A stretch of 64,000 bases of DNA from Planctomycetaceae bacterium (lineage in GTDB: Bacteria; Planctomycetota; Planctomycetia; Planctomycetales; Planctomycetaceae), in the NCBI GenBank assembly GCA_018699955.1, contig JABISG010000062.1:1-64000 (forward strand). The letters run 5' to 3'. Within the stretch, counting starts at the first letter, position 1; the number at the start of each line of letters is the position of its first letter. The notes below the pieces were generated by a model, which worked only from the letters and a program-made list of their open reading frames with translations, searched no databases and was not told where the DNA came from. Position numbers and translations under genes: made by a program. This document shows positions 38,160-47,564 of the stretch, piece after piece.

Positions 38160-38538
38160 GTCGGTTCGTCCGTCGTCAGAACGGTTATCGGTTAGTCTCG
38201 ATGAAAATCAGGAACCGCTTTGGAGTGCTGTGACTCCAAGTCGTCTCGCAGCAAATAGAAACAACGGTTCATCTGCGGAAAACCGCCCGCAATCGGCGTG
38301 AACTATGGCACAACAGCAAGCCGTATTCAAGTGACCGGTGCGGCAATTTTCATGCGATACGACAAACGCATGAGGTCGAGCGGAGAATTGGTGTCATTTT
38401 GGATTTGATGTTGTGGATTTCAGCCGTTTCGAGTCGGAAAATTCTCAAAAATTGGAATTGTTGGGCGTTCGATCCCACGGGCCGCAGCCCGTGGGCTTTG
38501 CGGTGTGATGTTTGTCATTCGAGTGTTGGGAAAAGTAT
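38160..38538. other. Intergenic region upstream of nuoH
   Basis: This 379-nt gap lies between the end of the histidine phosphatase gene and the nuoH start, both on the minus strand. It should hold the nuoHJKLMN promoter. The only structure I see is the hairpin at 38474-38495. I see no credible ORF. Confidence 0.5.
38474..38495. repeat. 22-nt hairpin, family member 3
   Basis: Nine-bp stem (CCCACGGGC / GCCCGTGGG) with a four-base loop CGCA. Read on the minus strand it aligns without gaps to the hairpins at 25190 and 27062, with a further compensatory change at the third pair. It follows the phosphatase stop codon and could terminate that transcript. Confidence 0.7.
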
Positions 38539-39201
38539 TTATTCTCCCAGGCCACTCAGGTGGAAATGTGCGTTCATGGTCACCAGAGCGGTTTCGTTGT
38601 TGTGATGGCGGAGAATGTTCACGCCGGTGTTGCTTTGCGAAAGTCGCCGTGCCTGTCGCATATCGAGGCCGAGCAGGTTCCCCAGATAAGCGCGGTTGAC
38701 CACGTTATGGGCGACGACGGCAATTGTTTCGCCGGCGTGCTTTGCGAGCAGTTCAGTCAGCACCGGTTCGACGCGGCGTAAGACATCGCCGTACGATTCG
38801 CCACCGAGATAGGGATTCTCTCCAGGCGCATTCATGAACGCGTGATACTCGTCCGGGTTTGCGCGCTCGATGCTGCCCCAATCCATTCCTTCCCACTCGC
38901 CGACATCGCATTCGTGCAAGCCGGCGGCCGTCTGGACGTCGATGTCGTGGCGTTCGGCGATGATGCCCGCCGTCTCAACCGCCCTCTGCATGTGGGATGA
39001 ATAGATTTGTTGCAATGGATGGCTGCTGAGGAATTCGGCCGCAGCCAGCGCCTGCTGTCGGCCCGTCTCACTCAGGCCGTGATTGATGCCGCATCCCTGC
39101 AGAATGTACGGTCGTTGTTCGTTTGCATCGGTCGCGCCGTGGCGGACGAGGTACAGGAATGTGGCGTCATCAGAGGGGGATGTCATATTCGCAAAATCCA
39201 T
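38539..39201 (-). CDS. Histidine phosphatase (phosphoglycerate mutase) family protein
   Basis: This 220-residue enzyme has the catalytic R-H-G motif (LYLVRHGATDAN) near residue 19, the second conserved Arg (SHMQRAVETAGII), the Glu (LHECDVGEWEGMDW) and the second His (IAVVAHNVVNRAYL). The family includes co-factor-dependent phosphoglycerate mutases, alpha-ribazole phosphatase and broad phosphatases; the H-E-C-D-V-G-E-W-E-G segment fits the phosphatase branch. A second ATG at 39186 would shorten it by five residues; neither has a clear ribosome binding site. It lies downstream of pdxA with a 48-nt gap. Confidence 0.88.
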   Translation of the reverse strand: MDFANMTSPSDDATFLYLVRHGATDANEQRPYILQGCGINHGLSETGRQQALAAAEFLSSHPLQQIYSSHMQRAVETAGIIAERHDIDVQTAAGLHECDVGEWEGMDWGSIERANPDEYHAFMNAPGENPYLGGESYGDVLRRVEPVLTELLAKHAGETIAVVAHNVVNRAYLGNLLGLDMRQARRLSQSNTGVNILRHHNNETALVTMNAHFHLSGLGE

Positions 39202-39249
39202 TGTGCAAACAGGCGGCTGTCAGTTACGACATCGCACGATAGTCCGTCA

Positions 39250-40272
39250 TCACCGTTTTGCCAACAGTGCGGCGATTCGCAGCGCTTCCAGCATGCCGTC
39301 GGCCGATGCGCGGCCCTGCCAGGCGATGTCGAACGCCGTGCCGTGACTCGGGCTGGTTCGCACAATTGGCAAACCCAGAGTGATATTCACCGCCCGGTCG
39401 AACCCGATCAACTTCAACGCGATATGTCCTTGATCGTGATACATGGCCGCCACGCCATCGAATTCACCGGCGATCGCGCGGCAGAACAGTGTGTCGGCCG
39501 GCAGTGGTCCCGTGACGTCGATGCCCGCTGCCCGCTGCGAAGCAACCGCCGGCGCGATCAACCGCCGTTCTTCGTCGCCGAACAGTCCGCCTTCCCCCGC
39601 ATGCGGATTGAGCGCACAGACGCCTATTCGCGGAGCCTCGCAGCCAACGTTACGCAGAAAACTGTCGATGAGGGCGATCTTCTCTTCAACAGCCGGCGAA
39701 TCGAGCAATTGGGGAACGCTGGCGATCGACGTATGCAGTGTGACGTGCGCCACGCCGAGTCCGAACGGCGAGCGGACGATCTCGCCGGCCGGCAGATAAA
39801 GCATCATCGCGAACTTGGAGACGCCACACGCTTCGGCGAGGATCTCAGTGTGGCCGGGATAATTGTGGCCTGCCAATTGCAAGGCGGCTTTGTTCAGCGG
39901 CGCGGTTGTGACGGCGTCCACCTCGCCGTTGAGTGCAGCGTGAGTTGCGGCGATCAGATATTCGTAAGCGGACTGACCGGCGGCAACATCAATTTTTCCG
40001 GGTTCAACGTGCGCGGCATCGTCACCCGCTGGATTCCAACAGGCCAGTTCGTTTTTCGTGCTTTGCTTGCCGGCGGAAAGAGAATCGACCTCAACAACTT
40101 TCCGATCACAGCCGACCAACGCGACGGCGCGCCGCAACACTTCGGGATGCCCGACGACGATCGGTCGGCACGACTTTGGCAGCCGTTCGTCGCAACAGGC
40201 GCGCACAACAACCTCAGGTCCGATACCAGCAACGTCACCCAATGTGACGGCAATGACCGACGGCTCCGTCAC
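39250..40272 (-). CDS. pdxA: 4-hydroxythreonine-4-phosphate dehydrogenase
   Basis: This 340-residue enzyme catalyses the NAD-dependent oxidation of 4-phosphohydroxy-threonine in DXP-dependent vitamin B6 synthesis. It has the N-terminal 'VTLGDVAGIGPEV' motif (consensus MGDPAGIGPE), metal-binding His segments ('LAGHNYPGHTEIL' and 'MYHDQGHIALKLIGF') and the final 'TSPSHGTAFDIA'. The start is a GTG at 40272, supported by AGGAG eight bases upstream. It overlaps nothing and is followed by the histidine phosphatase. PdxA2-type relatives act in four-carbon acid catabolism, so the B6 role is likely but not proven. Confidence 0.92.
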   Translation of the reverse strand: MTEPSVIAVTLGDVAGIGPEVVVRACCDERLPKSCRPIVVGHPEVLRRAVALVGCDRKVVEVDSLSAGKQSTKNELACWNPAGDDAAHVEPGKIDVAAGQSAYEYLIAATHAALNGEVDAVTTAPLNKAALQLAGHNYPGHTEILAEACGVSKFAMMLYLPAGEIVRSPFGLGVAHVTLHTSIASVPQLLDSPAVEEKIALIDSFLRNVGCEAPRIGVCALNPHAGEGGLFGDEERRLIAPAVASQRAAGIDVTGPLPADTLFCRAIAGEFDGVAAMYHDQGHIALKLIGFDRAVNITLGLPIVRTSPSHGTAFDIAWQGRASADGMLEALRIAALLAKR

Positions 40273-40308
40273 TCAGAAATCTCCTGCACATTCAACGAGT
40301 CGAGACGC

Positions 40309-40863
40309 TCAACACACGACCGACTCGTAACATTCGGCTTCGGCCAACAATTGACCCCGGCCGTCTTTCTCCGAGAGCAACGGCGGAGCATCCAGCGGCC
40401 AGGCGATGCCCAACTGCGGGTCGCTCCAAAGCAGCGTGCGTTCGTGTTGCGGGGAATACAGGTCGCTGCACTTATACCACAATTCGGCCGTTTCGCTCAA
40501 AACATAGAAACCGTGAGCGAATCCCGGTGGAACGTAAAGTTGGCGCATGCTCTCGCTGCTTAGTCGCACACCGGTCCACTTCCCGAAAGCGGGCGAGTCG
40601 CGTCGCAGATCGACGGCGACGTCAAAGATTTCTCCGTGAAGTACCTGAACCAGTTTCCCCTGCGGGTTCTTGATCTGATAGTGCAGACCGCGAAGTGTTC
40701 CCCGCGACGAGCGGGAGATGTTGTCCTGCTTGAACTCGATGTCGATTCCCACCTCCGCATAGCGGTCTTTGTGATAGGTTTCGGCAAAACAGCCGCGGGA
40801 GTCGTCGAACACGTCCAGTTCCACGACGAGCACGCCCGGCAAATTGGTCTCGCTGACTTTCAT
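40309..40863 (-). CDS. rfbC: dTDP-4-dehydrorhamnose 3,5-epimerase
   Basis: This 184-residue cupin enzyme converts dTDP-4-keto-6-deoxyglucose into its 3,5-epimer in dTDP-L-rhamnose synthesis. Landmarks are 'DSRGCFAETYHKDRY', 'QDNISRSSRGTLRGLHYQ' (with the catalytic His), 'GKLVQVLHGEIFDVAVDLR' (catalytic Asp region), 'VPPGFAHGFYVLSE' and 'YSPQHERTLLWSDP'. The ATG at 40863 is preceded by AGAGGA. The usual partner genes rfbA, rfbB and rfbD are not nearby. It is the first gene of the long minus-strand run. Confidence 0.94.
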   Translation of the reverse strand: MKVSETNLPGVLVVELDVFDDSRGCFAETYHKDRYAEVGIDIEFKQDNISRSSRGTLRGLHYQIKNPQGKLVQVLHGEIFDVAVDLRRDSPAFGKWTGVRLSSESMRQLYVPPGFAHGFYVLSETAELWYKCSDLYSPQHERTLLWSDPQLGIAWPLDAPPLLSEKDGRGQLLAEAECYESVVC

Positions 40864-41408
40864 CCCGTTCCTCTCTCAGGTTGTTGCCAGCTTGGGTTCT
40901 GCGAATAGTCGATCGAATGGAACCTTCCGGCCACTGCAAGCGTCCCTTGCAGCATACCGTTCAAATGGCAGCGGCGACAGCCGCCTGATCAAACGGTTCT
41001 TGGTTGCAAACGGCGAAAGACCGGGGCGAAACTGGTCTGGCGATTCTGGCGTTCGCCTTGCAATTGGAGATGCATTTGTGGTATTCATTCGCTTAGTGAT
41101 GGAGATTCTATTTAGAAGTTTCATCCCACCCAAACCGCAGAAAAATGCTTATTCTCCGTCCATCCCTCCAAAGTTTTCCTGCCCGATAGTAGATGCGAAT
41201 CAATACTTTTGAAGACACAATCAGCTGAACGCCAAGAATTTGGTGATTGCGGCGAACCCTCTATGGGGATTGTGTGGTTTAAGTAAGCGTGACGGGTTGC
41301 GCAGAGTCTCCATGAGGTGCGCGATCTGCCGATTGAAGATGATTGCTGTTGTCGAGTGAGGCCCCCCCGGATTTGCTCTCCACAGGCGACCAAACAAGAA
41401 AGGTGAGA
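40864..41408. other. Divergent intergenic region, 545 nt
   Basis: This is the second-largest gap between recognised genes, separating rfbC (minus) from the lipoprotein gene (plus). It is more AT-rich in its second half (41090-41220). It must contain two promoters, but I cannot assign convincing -35/-10 boxes. The ORFs in it look like chance frames. Confidence 0.4.
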
Positions 41409-42791
41409 ATGATGAAATCTTTTCGACTTCTCCAAATCGGCTGCTGTTGCTTGGCAGTCGTGATGATTGGCTGTGGTGGTACGGAAGTCGTCAATGTTGA
41501 TCGCTCAGATGCAGAATCTTCGGGTGGCGGCGGATATTCAGGCGGAGGAAACGGTAAAACGGAATCCCGGCCTGCAACCGGTGACAGTCGCAGCGGACGC
41601 GACCGTTCGGCCGGAACGTCGCAATCGAATTCACAGTCGTCGAATACACAAGCAGATTCCACGGATGTCGCTGCCGGACCCCGGGCGATGATTCCCGCCG
41701 ATTCGTCGCCTTCGACTGGTAACGGCGTTGCAACGCCGACGGACTTTCCGACAGACACGCCGGAAGTCGATCCGGTTCCGCCCCCTTCGGATTACCGCGT
41801 CATGTTGTCGGACGGTCGCACACTCGATATTGGGGACTTGCTGGGAACCCAGGTCAGGGAGTTTGAGGAACGGCTGGCCTTGATTTCCAAGGGGAAAAAC
41901 ATGATTCGCACATATTACATGAGCGAAACAGAACCGGCCGGCGCTGCCGCCGGAGGTGGACCAATTCCGCCCGACGTGTCGAATCCCGCATCGACCCGTG
42001 GCTCATATACAGTCCCCGGCACAGCACCAACAACGCCACAGCGGCCCCCGACCGGATTTCAACCCCAGCCTTCTTCTCCCACCGGCATCCGTAGGCCGTT
42101 TCGACGACGAACTACCGGTCGGGGTGGCTTCACGCCATCCCCGAGTCAACCGAGACGATCAACCGTTGCACCACAGCAGCAGCAGCAGCAGATTGATAAG
42201 TCTCTTCCCTTCATGAACATCGGCCGTATTGCCTCGACAATGCGCGGCCCGATGGCAGCCTACTACCGAAACCGCCGGCCGATGATTTATGTCAGCTACA
42301 ATCGCGATAGTAAGAGAGACGATACGCTCATCAGTTGGGACGAAGCAGGGCGACCGCTTGTCGTCGATCAGTATTCCAACGGGCGGCGCAACGGACTGCG
42401 CGTTCTCTTTCGCCCACGCGCCGAGAACGACCCCACCGGAGTGGTTGTGCTCGTTCAGGAATGGCGTGCCGGAAAGCTGACGACAACGCACGTTGCCGCC
42501 GAAGATGGAACAGCCGAGACGATTGCCCCGGCAGACATTCCATCGACAGAGACGAACGACCAACTCATCGACCGCGTCGCTGAGTTGGATCAGTTTGACG
42601 AAACGCTCGGCGAAAATGAACGGGAAATACGGAAAGCGCTGACCGCGTTTAATCGTGAGCAGATCCGCATGGCAAAGGCAGCCAAAACCGCGGCCCGACA
42701 ACAGCAGCAAGCGATGGCCGTACAGGCCCGACAGCAAATTCTTCAACAATTGCAATCCGGCATCCAAGCCCCCGGCAGCTGGCGCCCATAA
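41409..42791 (+). CDS. Gln-rich lipoprotein of unknown function
   Basis: This 460-residue protein has a lipoprotein signal with lipobox M-I-G-C near residue 20, so the Cys should be lipidated. A long low-complexity Gly/Ser/Thr/Pro region follows (25-275), including six Gln encoded by pure CAG codons. Residues about 280-370 form a folded part (YVSYNRDSKRDDTLISWDEAGRP... GRRNGLRVLF) that vaguely recalls MORN-type repeats. The C-terminus (about 385-460) is a Gln/Ala-rich helix. ATGs at 41409 and 41412 are both possible after an AAGGTGAG ribosome binding site. It is convergent with the HEAT-repeat gene. Function is unknown. Confidence 0.78.
   Translation: MMKSFRLLQIGCCCLAVVMIGCGGTEVVNVDRSDAESSGGGGYSGGGNGKTESRPATGDSRSGRDRSAGTSQSNSQSSNTQADSTDVAAGPRAMIPADSSPSTGNGVATPTDFPTDTPEVDPVPPPSDYRVMLSDGRTLDIGDLLGTQVREFEERLALISKGKNMIRTYYMSETEPAGAAAGGGPIPPDVSNPASTRGSYTVPGTAPTTPQRPPTGFQPQPSSPTGIRRPFRRRTTGRGGFTPSPSQPRRSTVAPQQQQQQIDKSLPFMNIGRIASTMRGPMAAYYRNRRPMIYVSYNRDSKRDDTLISWDEAGRPLVVDQYSNGRRNGLRVLFRPRAENDPTGVVVLVQEWRAGKLTTTHVAAEDGTAETIAPADIPSTETNDQLIDRVAELDQFDETLGENEREIRKALTAFNREQIRMAKAAKTAARQQQQAMAVQARQQILQQLQSGIQAPGSWRP
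42174..42191 (+). repeat. (CAG)6 trinucleotide repeat in lipoprotein gene
   Basis: Six consecutive CAG codons encode six Gln residues. A pure trinucleotide tract of this kind can change length by slippage while keeping frame. Confidence 0.9.
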
Positions 42792-42864
42792 AATTGTAAC
42801 GGACGAGTTTTGGACGGTGCGACGGTCGGACCCATTGGTTTCGGTCAAGCGGACGGGAAACAAA

Positions 42865-42899
42865 CAAGCCCGGTTCCCTTGCGGGGGGAACCGGGCTTG
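42865..42899. terminator. Strong hairpin between convergent genes
   Basis: A perfect 14-bp stem (CAAGCCCGGTTCCC / GGGAACCGGGCTTG) with a 7-nt loop TTGCGGG lies between the convergent lipoprotein and HEAT-repeat genes. On the minus strand it is followed by GTTTGTTT, so it most likely ends the HEAT-repeat transcript and may act in both directions. Confidence 0.75.
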
Positions 42900-42952
42900 C
42901 GGCGATCTGGGTCGATCACACTCTTGCACTCAGAAATCAGTCAGACTTTGGC

Positions 42953-45900
42953 TCAATGAATCAACAGCACCAGTCCCCAGATTGTTGCCGCTTCGACTAG
43001 TGCGCCGTTCAAGCGGATTGGCAGGCGGTGGTAGCGGAACGGGATGTCGCTGCCGGGGCGGTAATGGCCCAGGGTGTAGGTGGCTTTCTGCGGCGGATTG
43101 ACGACTGCAATGTACGGTAGCAGCGGCATCGTCCCGAAAAAGTGGGCCGCCGAAATGACCGGTTGAACTAAGCCGAAGGAGTTGCCGTAACGTTCGAGAT
43201 TTGGTTCCTCGAAGTAGACGGGGCGATGCGACAGGGCGGCCGCTTCCCAATAGTACGAGTAAGACATCCAGCCGCGACCGGTTCCCATTGGCTGCCGAAT
43301 CGTCTCGTCTTCATAACCGGCGGCAATTCGGGCTGCGCGAAACGCGTCGGCAGTTTTCGGATCGTCTTCCGGCATCGGCTGTCGCATTCCCTCGTCATCG
43401 TATGGAATTGCGTTTGAATAGTTGAGAAGTGACTGGCCGGAGGAGATGTCGAAGATGCCGAGCCGCGTTCGATCGGGTGTTGAAGGTGGGGTTTCCAAGT
43501 CTGCGCTGGGGACCGGCTGCAGCATCGCAACTCTGGTGCGGCGAATCACTTCGTCTTCTCTCTTGTCCAGGTCGAGCGGAAGAAGCCCTGGCTGCGACGT
43601 TGTCGATGCGACGGTTGGCCGGTTTGTCGGAAGCATTGGTGCTGTCGGTGTCGTCGGCACGGGCGCATCCACGGTTGCGTCGTTTCGAACCCAGACAACG
43701 GCCGGTGTGGATTGCGTTGCTGGTTGCTTCTTCGTGCTCGCGACAGGCTCGGGTTGAACGGGCAGCCGGGGAGGGAAGGGGAGTGCTTCGGTTGTGTTCG
43801 GTTCACTCATACCCGACTTGGAACCAGCAACTCGTTGTGGCGAGTCATCTGGTTGTGGCGGTGTGCTGCGCGTTGTTTTCGCCAAGCGAGGCGAAACGGT
43901 CGTCGGTTCGATCCCCAATCCGCTGAGGGTCAAGCGTGCGGCTTGCCGGACTTGCTCGTCGCGGTCCTCGATTGCGTGGCTGAGCGGTCGTCTGACACGG
44001 CCGATGTGCCGAGCGGAAATGCTTCCCAACGCAAAGGCCGCCTGAGAGCGAATACTCGAATCGGAATTGGAAAGGGCGGCCGTCAGCACATCGACGGCGG
44101 CGACATCGATTGGATCGATTCTGGTAATTGCCTCGGCGACCTGCAGTTGATCGATGCCGCGTCGCGTTTTCAACAAGCGACGAAGTTCTGGCAATAACGG
44201 GTCAGCGTTCGGGCCTATTCTGCCCAGCATGTACGCCGTGACCGAGAGCAAGCCCGGTTTCTTCGATTGCAGATATCCTTCGAGTGTCAGTCGCGCGGCG
44301 GTTCGGACACTCTCGTCGTCATCGTTCAAACTGGATGTCAATCGTGGGATGACGCGGCCCACCCAACGCACATCGACTGAACTCAACGCGAAGGCTGCCT
44401 GACTGCGGACTTCGGGACTGGCATCGTTGAAGGCGGCAAGGAGAATGTCACCGGCCGACTGATCGGCAGGATCGATTCTGGTAATCGCTTCGGCCAGTTG
44501 CAGGCGATCGAATCCGTCGCTTTGCTGCAGATGACTACGAAGTTCCGGCAGCAGCGGCGTTGCCTCTTTCCCTTGTGTTCCCAACACGTAGGCGGTCAGC
44601 CCGGTCACTCCGGGTTCGGTCGAGTCGAGGTATCCGACCAGCGTCAAGCGCGCCGCCGTTCGCACCACTTCTTCGTCATCTTCCAATCGGAAAGCCAGAT
44701 GGGGAATGACGCGTGCGACCTGCTGCACGTCGGTCACACTCAATGCAAAGGCTGCCTGACTCCGCACATCGGGGTTGCCGTCGTCGAGAGCTGCGGTGAG
44801 AACATTGATCGCTTCCTTGTCTGTCGGATCGACCTTGGCAATCGCTTCGGCCAGGTGAAGTCGGAGCATGCCGTCGCTGGCGGCCATTTCTCGACGCAGC
44901 GCACCGAGTGCCGGCTGAGCGTGGGTTTTCATGCTGCCTAACACATACGCCGCCAATGTTGCCAGATTTTCATCTTTCTCGTCGAGCAACGGGACCAGCG
45001 TTTTGATGGCTGTGGAACTCCGTTGGCCGACTTCCCAAACGGCCCACGCTGCCGTCGCGCGAACCACGGCCGACTCGTCGTTCAGCCGCCGTTCGATCAA
45101 CGGCAGAACGGGTCTGGCGTCTGCGCCCAACCATGCCAGACGGGCTGTCCCGTCTTTGCGCTCGGCTGCGTTGTCGCTTTGCATCAGCCTGACCAACCGC
45201 ATGAGCTTATCGGTTTTTGCCTCGCGTTTATCCTGCTTGGCAGCGAATGCGGCGTCTTTCAACTGGCCCGCTGTCAGCTTCGCAGCGTCCTGAACGCGCG
45301 GGTCATCGTCGTTTCGCAGTGGCGACAGTGCAAGGATGATTTCTTTGGAACGCGTGCCGGCGGCCGCCGAAAGTGCGTATGCCGCCTGGCAGCGAACGTC
45401 GGCCGTGGGATCTTTCAGAGCGGCGACCAATGCATCGAACGCCGGCGCGTCGCTGTCATCGATTTGGACGATTGCCTCGGCGACATTGATCTGAAACAAA
45501 CCGGAACTGGTCGCCAGGACGCGATGCAGATCGGGAAGACCTCGCTTGGCTTCGGTGCCAATTGTTCCCAACGCGTGGGCGGCCAGCGTGCGAACTGCAG
45601 GGTCTTCTGTTTGTAACAGTTCCACGAGAACGGGAACGACAGTGCCGGGCTGGTGGCCGATTTCCCAAATGGCGGCGGTGACTGCAATGCGAACAACGGG
45701 GGATTCGTCGTTCAGAGCCTGGTAGAGCGCCGGCAATGAACGCTTTGCTTTGGAGCCGTTCCAACCGAGTTCCGTCGCAGCAGTCCGTCGTATCTGCGCG
45801 TCGGGCGAAACGAGTCGTTTCATCAATTCGTCGATTTTCAAATCGACGGGCGACTTCGGCTCGGGCGGCTTGGCTTTTGCGATTTGCTCTGGAAGCTGCA

Positions 45901-46441
45901 GTGGACTTGGCTCAATCACGGGGGAAGCGGTCGGACGCTTCGGGACATTCGCAGAATCTCGGCGATTCGGATCGAGTGCGATTTCGGGCGGCACCGCCAT
46001 GTTCGTTCCCGGTTTCGCCGTGTTGTTTCCCGGTCTTAGTGGGAACATTCTGTAGGTGGGAATTGTCCCCGGGACCACCGGACGATTCTGCTGCGGAAGC
46101 CTGCGGTACACTGCCGGTGGGCGCCGCGATGTCGTTTCGGTGACCTTCGGCTTGGGTTTCACTGCACGCAAAATATCCCGTAGTCGCGGCAAACGTCTCG
46201 ACTTGGTCGATGGTTGTTGCTGCGCTCTGCCGCTTGTTGCGGGAGTGATGACCGGTAACCGTTCGTCGGCACAGGCGATGGAGCCAGAAAGGTCGGTAAA
46301 CAACATGGGCATTCCGACAGCGGCAATCGCCAGCAGGCGGGCGACGCCAGTACGGTTCACAACTTCGCCTGTGACGCGATGACTGGCTGCATCGCGACGA
46401 TCAACCTGACTGGCGATTTGTTGGGCGTTCTGGTTCAACAC
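42953..46441 (-). CDS. Giant HEAT-repeat protein with planctomycete C-terminal module
   Basis: This 1162-residue protein starts at a GTG (46441) with GAGGG eight bases upstream. An N-terminal hydrophobic stretch (about residues 25-58, ending A-C-A) may be a signal peptide. A Pro/Arg-rich linker follows, then HEAT repeats from about 205 to 850. These are arranged in large modules: similar blocks begin near 287, 497, 616 and 735, the last three exactly 119 residues apart. A Pro/Thr-rich linker precedes a C-terminal module (about 1055-1160; 'WEAAALSHRPVYFEEPNLERYG', 'TLGHYRPGSDIPFRYH') that I have seen in other planctomycete envelope proteins. Likely an exported scaffold. Upstream in-frame ATG at 46567 lacks support. 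Confidence 0.82.
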   Translation of the reverse strand: MLNQNAQQIASQVDRRDAASHRVTGEVVNRTGVARLLAIAAVGMPMLFTDLSGSIACADERLPVITPATSGRAQQQPSTKSRRLPRLRDILRAVKPKPKVTETTSRRPPAVYRRLPQQNRPVVPGTIPTYRMFPLRPGNNTAKPGTNMAVPPEIALDPNRRDSANVPKRPTASPVIEPSPLQLPEQIAKAKPPEPKSPVDLKIDELMKRLVSPDAQIRRTAATELGWNGSKAKRSLPALYQALNDESPVVRIAVTAAIWEIGHQPGTVVPVLVELLQTEDPAVRTLAAHALGTIGTEAKRGLPDLHRVLATSSGLFQINVAEAIVQIDDSDAPAFDALVAALKDPTADVRCQAAYALSAAAGTRSKEIILALSPLRNDDDPRVQDAAKLTAGQLKDAAFAAKQDKREAKTDKLMRLVRLMQSDNAAERKDGTARLAWLGADARPVLPLIERRLNDESAVVRATAAWAVWEVGQRSSTAIKTLVPLLDEKDENLATLAAYVLGSMKTHAQPALGALRREMAASDGMLRLHLAEAIAKVDPTDKEAINVLTAALDDGNPDVRSQAAFALSVTDVQQVARVIPHLAFRLEDDEEVVRTAARLTLVGYLDSTEPGVTGLTAYVLGTQGKEATPLLPELRSHLQQSDGFDRLQLAEAITRIDPADQSAGDILLAAFNDASPEVRSQAAFALSSVDVRWVGRVIPRLTSSLNDDDESVRTAARLTLEGYLQSKKPGLLSVTAYMLGRIGPNADPLLPELRRLLKTRRGIDQLQVAEAITRIDPIDVAAVDVLTAALSNSDSSIRSQAAFALGSISARHIGRVRRPLSHAIEDRDEQVRQAARLTLSGLGIEPTTVSPRLAKTTRSTPPQPDDSPQRVAGSKSGMSEPNTTEALPFPPRLPVQPEPVASTKKQPATQSTPAVVWVRNDATVDAPVPTTPTAPMLPTNRPTVASTTSQPGLLPLDLDKREDEVIRRTRVAMLQPVPSADLETPPSTPDRTRLGIFDISSGQSLLNYSNAIPYDDEGMRQPMPEDDPKTADAFRAARIAAGYEDETIRQPMGTGRGWMSYSYYWEAAALSHRPVYFEEPNLERYGNSFGLVQPVISAAHFFGTMPLLPYIAVVNPPQKATYTLGHYRPGSDIPFRYHRLPIRLNGALVEAATIWGLVLLIH

Positions 46442-46946
46442 GGTGTGTCCCTCGCTGCAACCGCAGAATAGAAATGGAAGCGACCGACGGCTGATGTGAA
46501 CTGAGCAAATTCGATTTGTTAGGCGGGACGGAGGCGAACCGGAAGTCCCTCTGTTCAGGCCGTACAAAAACGGGCCTGTTCGTCAGGTTTCGACATCGGA
46601 TGATCGGAATATTCATCATTCTAGAATCAATCGAATTAGTCTCAGTGAACGACCGGGGCTTTGTGATCCGGAAATCTTGCGCAGATTGCCCATTTGTCTG
46701 CACAAAACAAACCAGCTCGTAGCGCAAGCCAGGGTTGGAGCTTCCGTCTTGCCCTAATTCCACCCCAGCGCGCAGCTTGGCGGTTCCTCGACTCATTCGG
46801 CCATCCGTTCCAGCCGCTATTGCCTCCCGGAATCGGGCGTGTAAACTGAAGGCTGTTGTAGGTGTGTTGTCAGGAAAGGCCCCCGCGGTCACTCAACGAA
46901 CGATTCACTCTCTTCCTTCCCTCTCAGATAATGTTCGATCACACAT
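46442..46946. other. Divergent intergenic region, 505 nt
   Basis: This gap separates the HEAT-repeat gene (minus) from the NfeD gene (plus). Short open frames occur (for example plus strand 46516-46722) but have no ribosome binding site or protein-like composition. Promoters for both genes must lie here; I cannot place them. Confidence 0.4.
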
Positions 46947-47564
46947 ATGGATCATGCGACGATTGCACTCTTGATGTTGTTCGCCGGGCTGGCGCTGATT
47001 GTCGCCGAGTTCTTCATCCCCTCCGGCGGCATGATTGCCATTCTGGCGGCGGTTTGTCTGTCGATCTCAGTTTGGGCCGCCTATGAGGCGTGGTGGGAAA
47101 CCGCCCGCAATATGTGGTGGTCGTATCTGGTGACGGTGGCATTGTTGATTCCGGCATCCGTCGGTGGAGCCTTATTCTTGATCCAAAAGACCAGTCTGGG
47201 GCGGCACGTGTTGCTGAGGGCTCCCAACCTCGAAGAAGTCACTCCCTATGCGGAAGAGGAACACCATCTTCGTGAAATGATTGGCAAACGAGGACAGACG
47301 GTCTCGCTGCTCAATCCGGGCGGGATGGTCGAGGTGGACGGTGAACGGTTTCATTGCGAATGCCCGGGCATGTTGATTGAAGCACGCGAGGACGTGGAAG
47401 TGTTTGCGATTAAGGGAAATCGGTTGGTGGTCCGGCCGGTGACCGAAGCGGGGGATCGGTCGTTAGCGAGTCAGTCGCAGACCGACGAAACGGACGGTGA
47501 GCCGTCGCCGAGCCAGCACGACGGCGACGCGCCGCCCCTTGACTTTGACATCCCCCAAAGTTAG
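46947..47564 (+). CDS. NfeD-family membrane protein
   Basis: This 205-residue protein has two to three membrane helices at the N-terminus ('ALLMLFAGLALIVAEFFIPSGGMIAILAAVCLSISVW', about 6-42, and about 58-80), followed by a soluble OB-like domain (about 110-165) containing 'GKRGQTVSLLNPGGMVEVDGERFHCECPG' and 'VFAIKGNRLVVRPV', the NfeD signature. The tail is acidic and disordered. The protease domain of long NfeD proteins is absent, so this is the short form. Short NfeD proteins pair with flotillin-like proteins in membrane microdomains, and a FloA gene follows 133 nt downstream. Confidence 0.9.
   Translation: MDHATIALLMLFAGLALIVAEFFIPSGGMIAILAAVCLSISVWAAYEAWWETARNMWWSYLVTVALLIPASVGGALFLIQKTSLGRHVLLRAPNLEEVTPYAEEEHHLREMIGKRGQTVSLLNPGGMVEVDGERFHCECPGMLIEAREDVEVFAIKGNRLVVRPVTEAGDRSLASQSQTDETDGEPSPSQHDGDAPPLDFDIPQS

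Noticed and set aside
38461-38500. GTTCGATCCC next to a GC-rich hairpin looked like a tRNA T-arm
   Set aside because: No acceptor stem, D-arm or anticodon arm can be built around it; the hairpin belongs to the 22-nt repeat family.
46516-46722. Plus-strand 68-codon ORF in the HEAT/NfeD gap
   Set aside because: No ribosome binding site, no recognisable domain, and composition unlike neighbouring genes.
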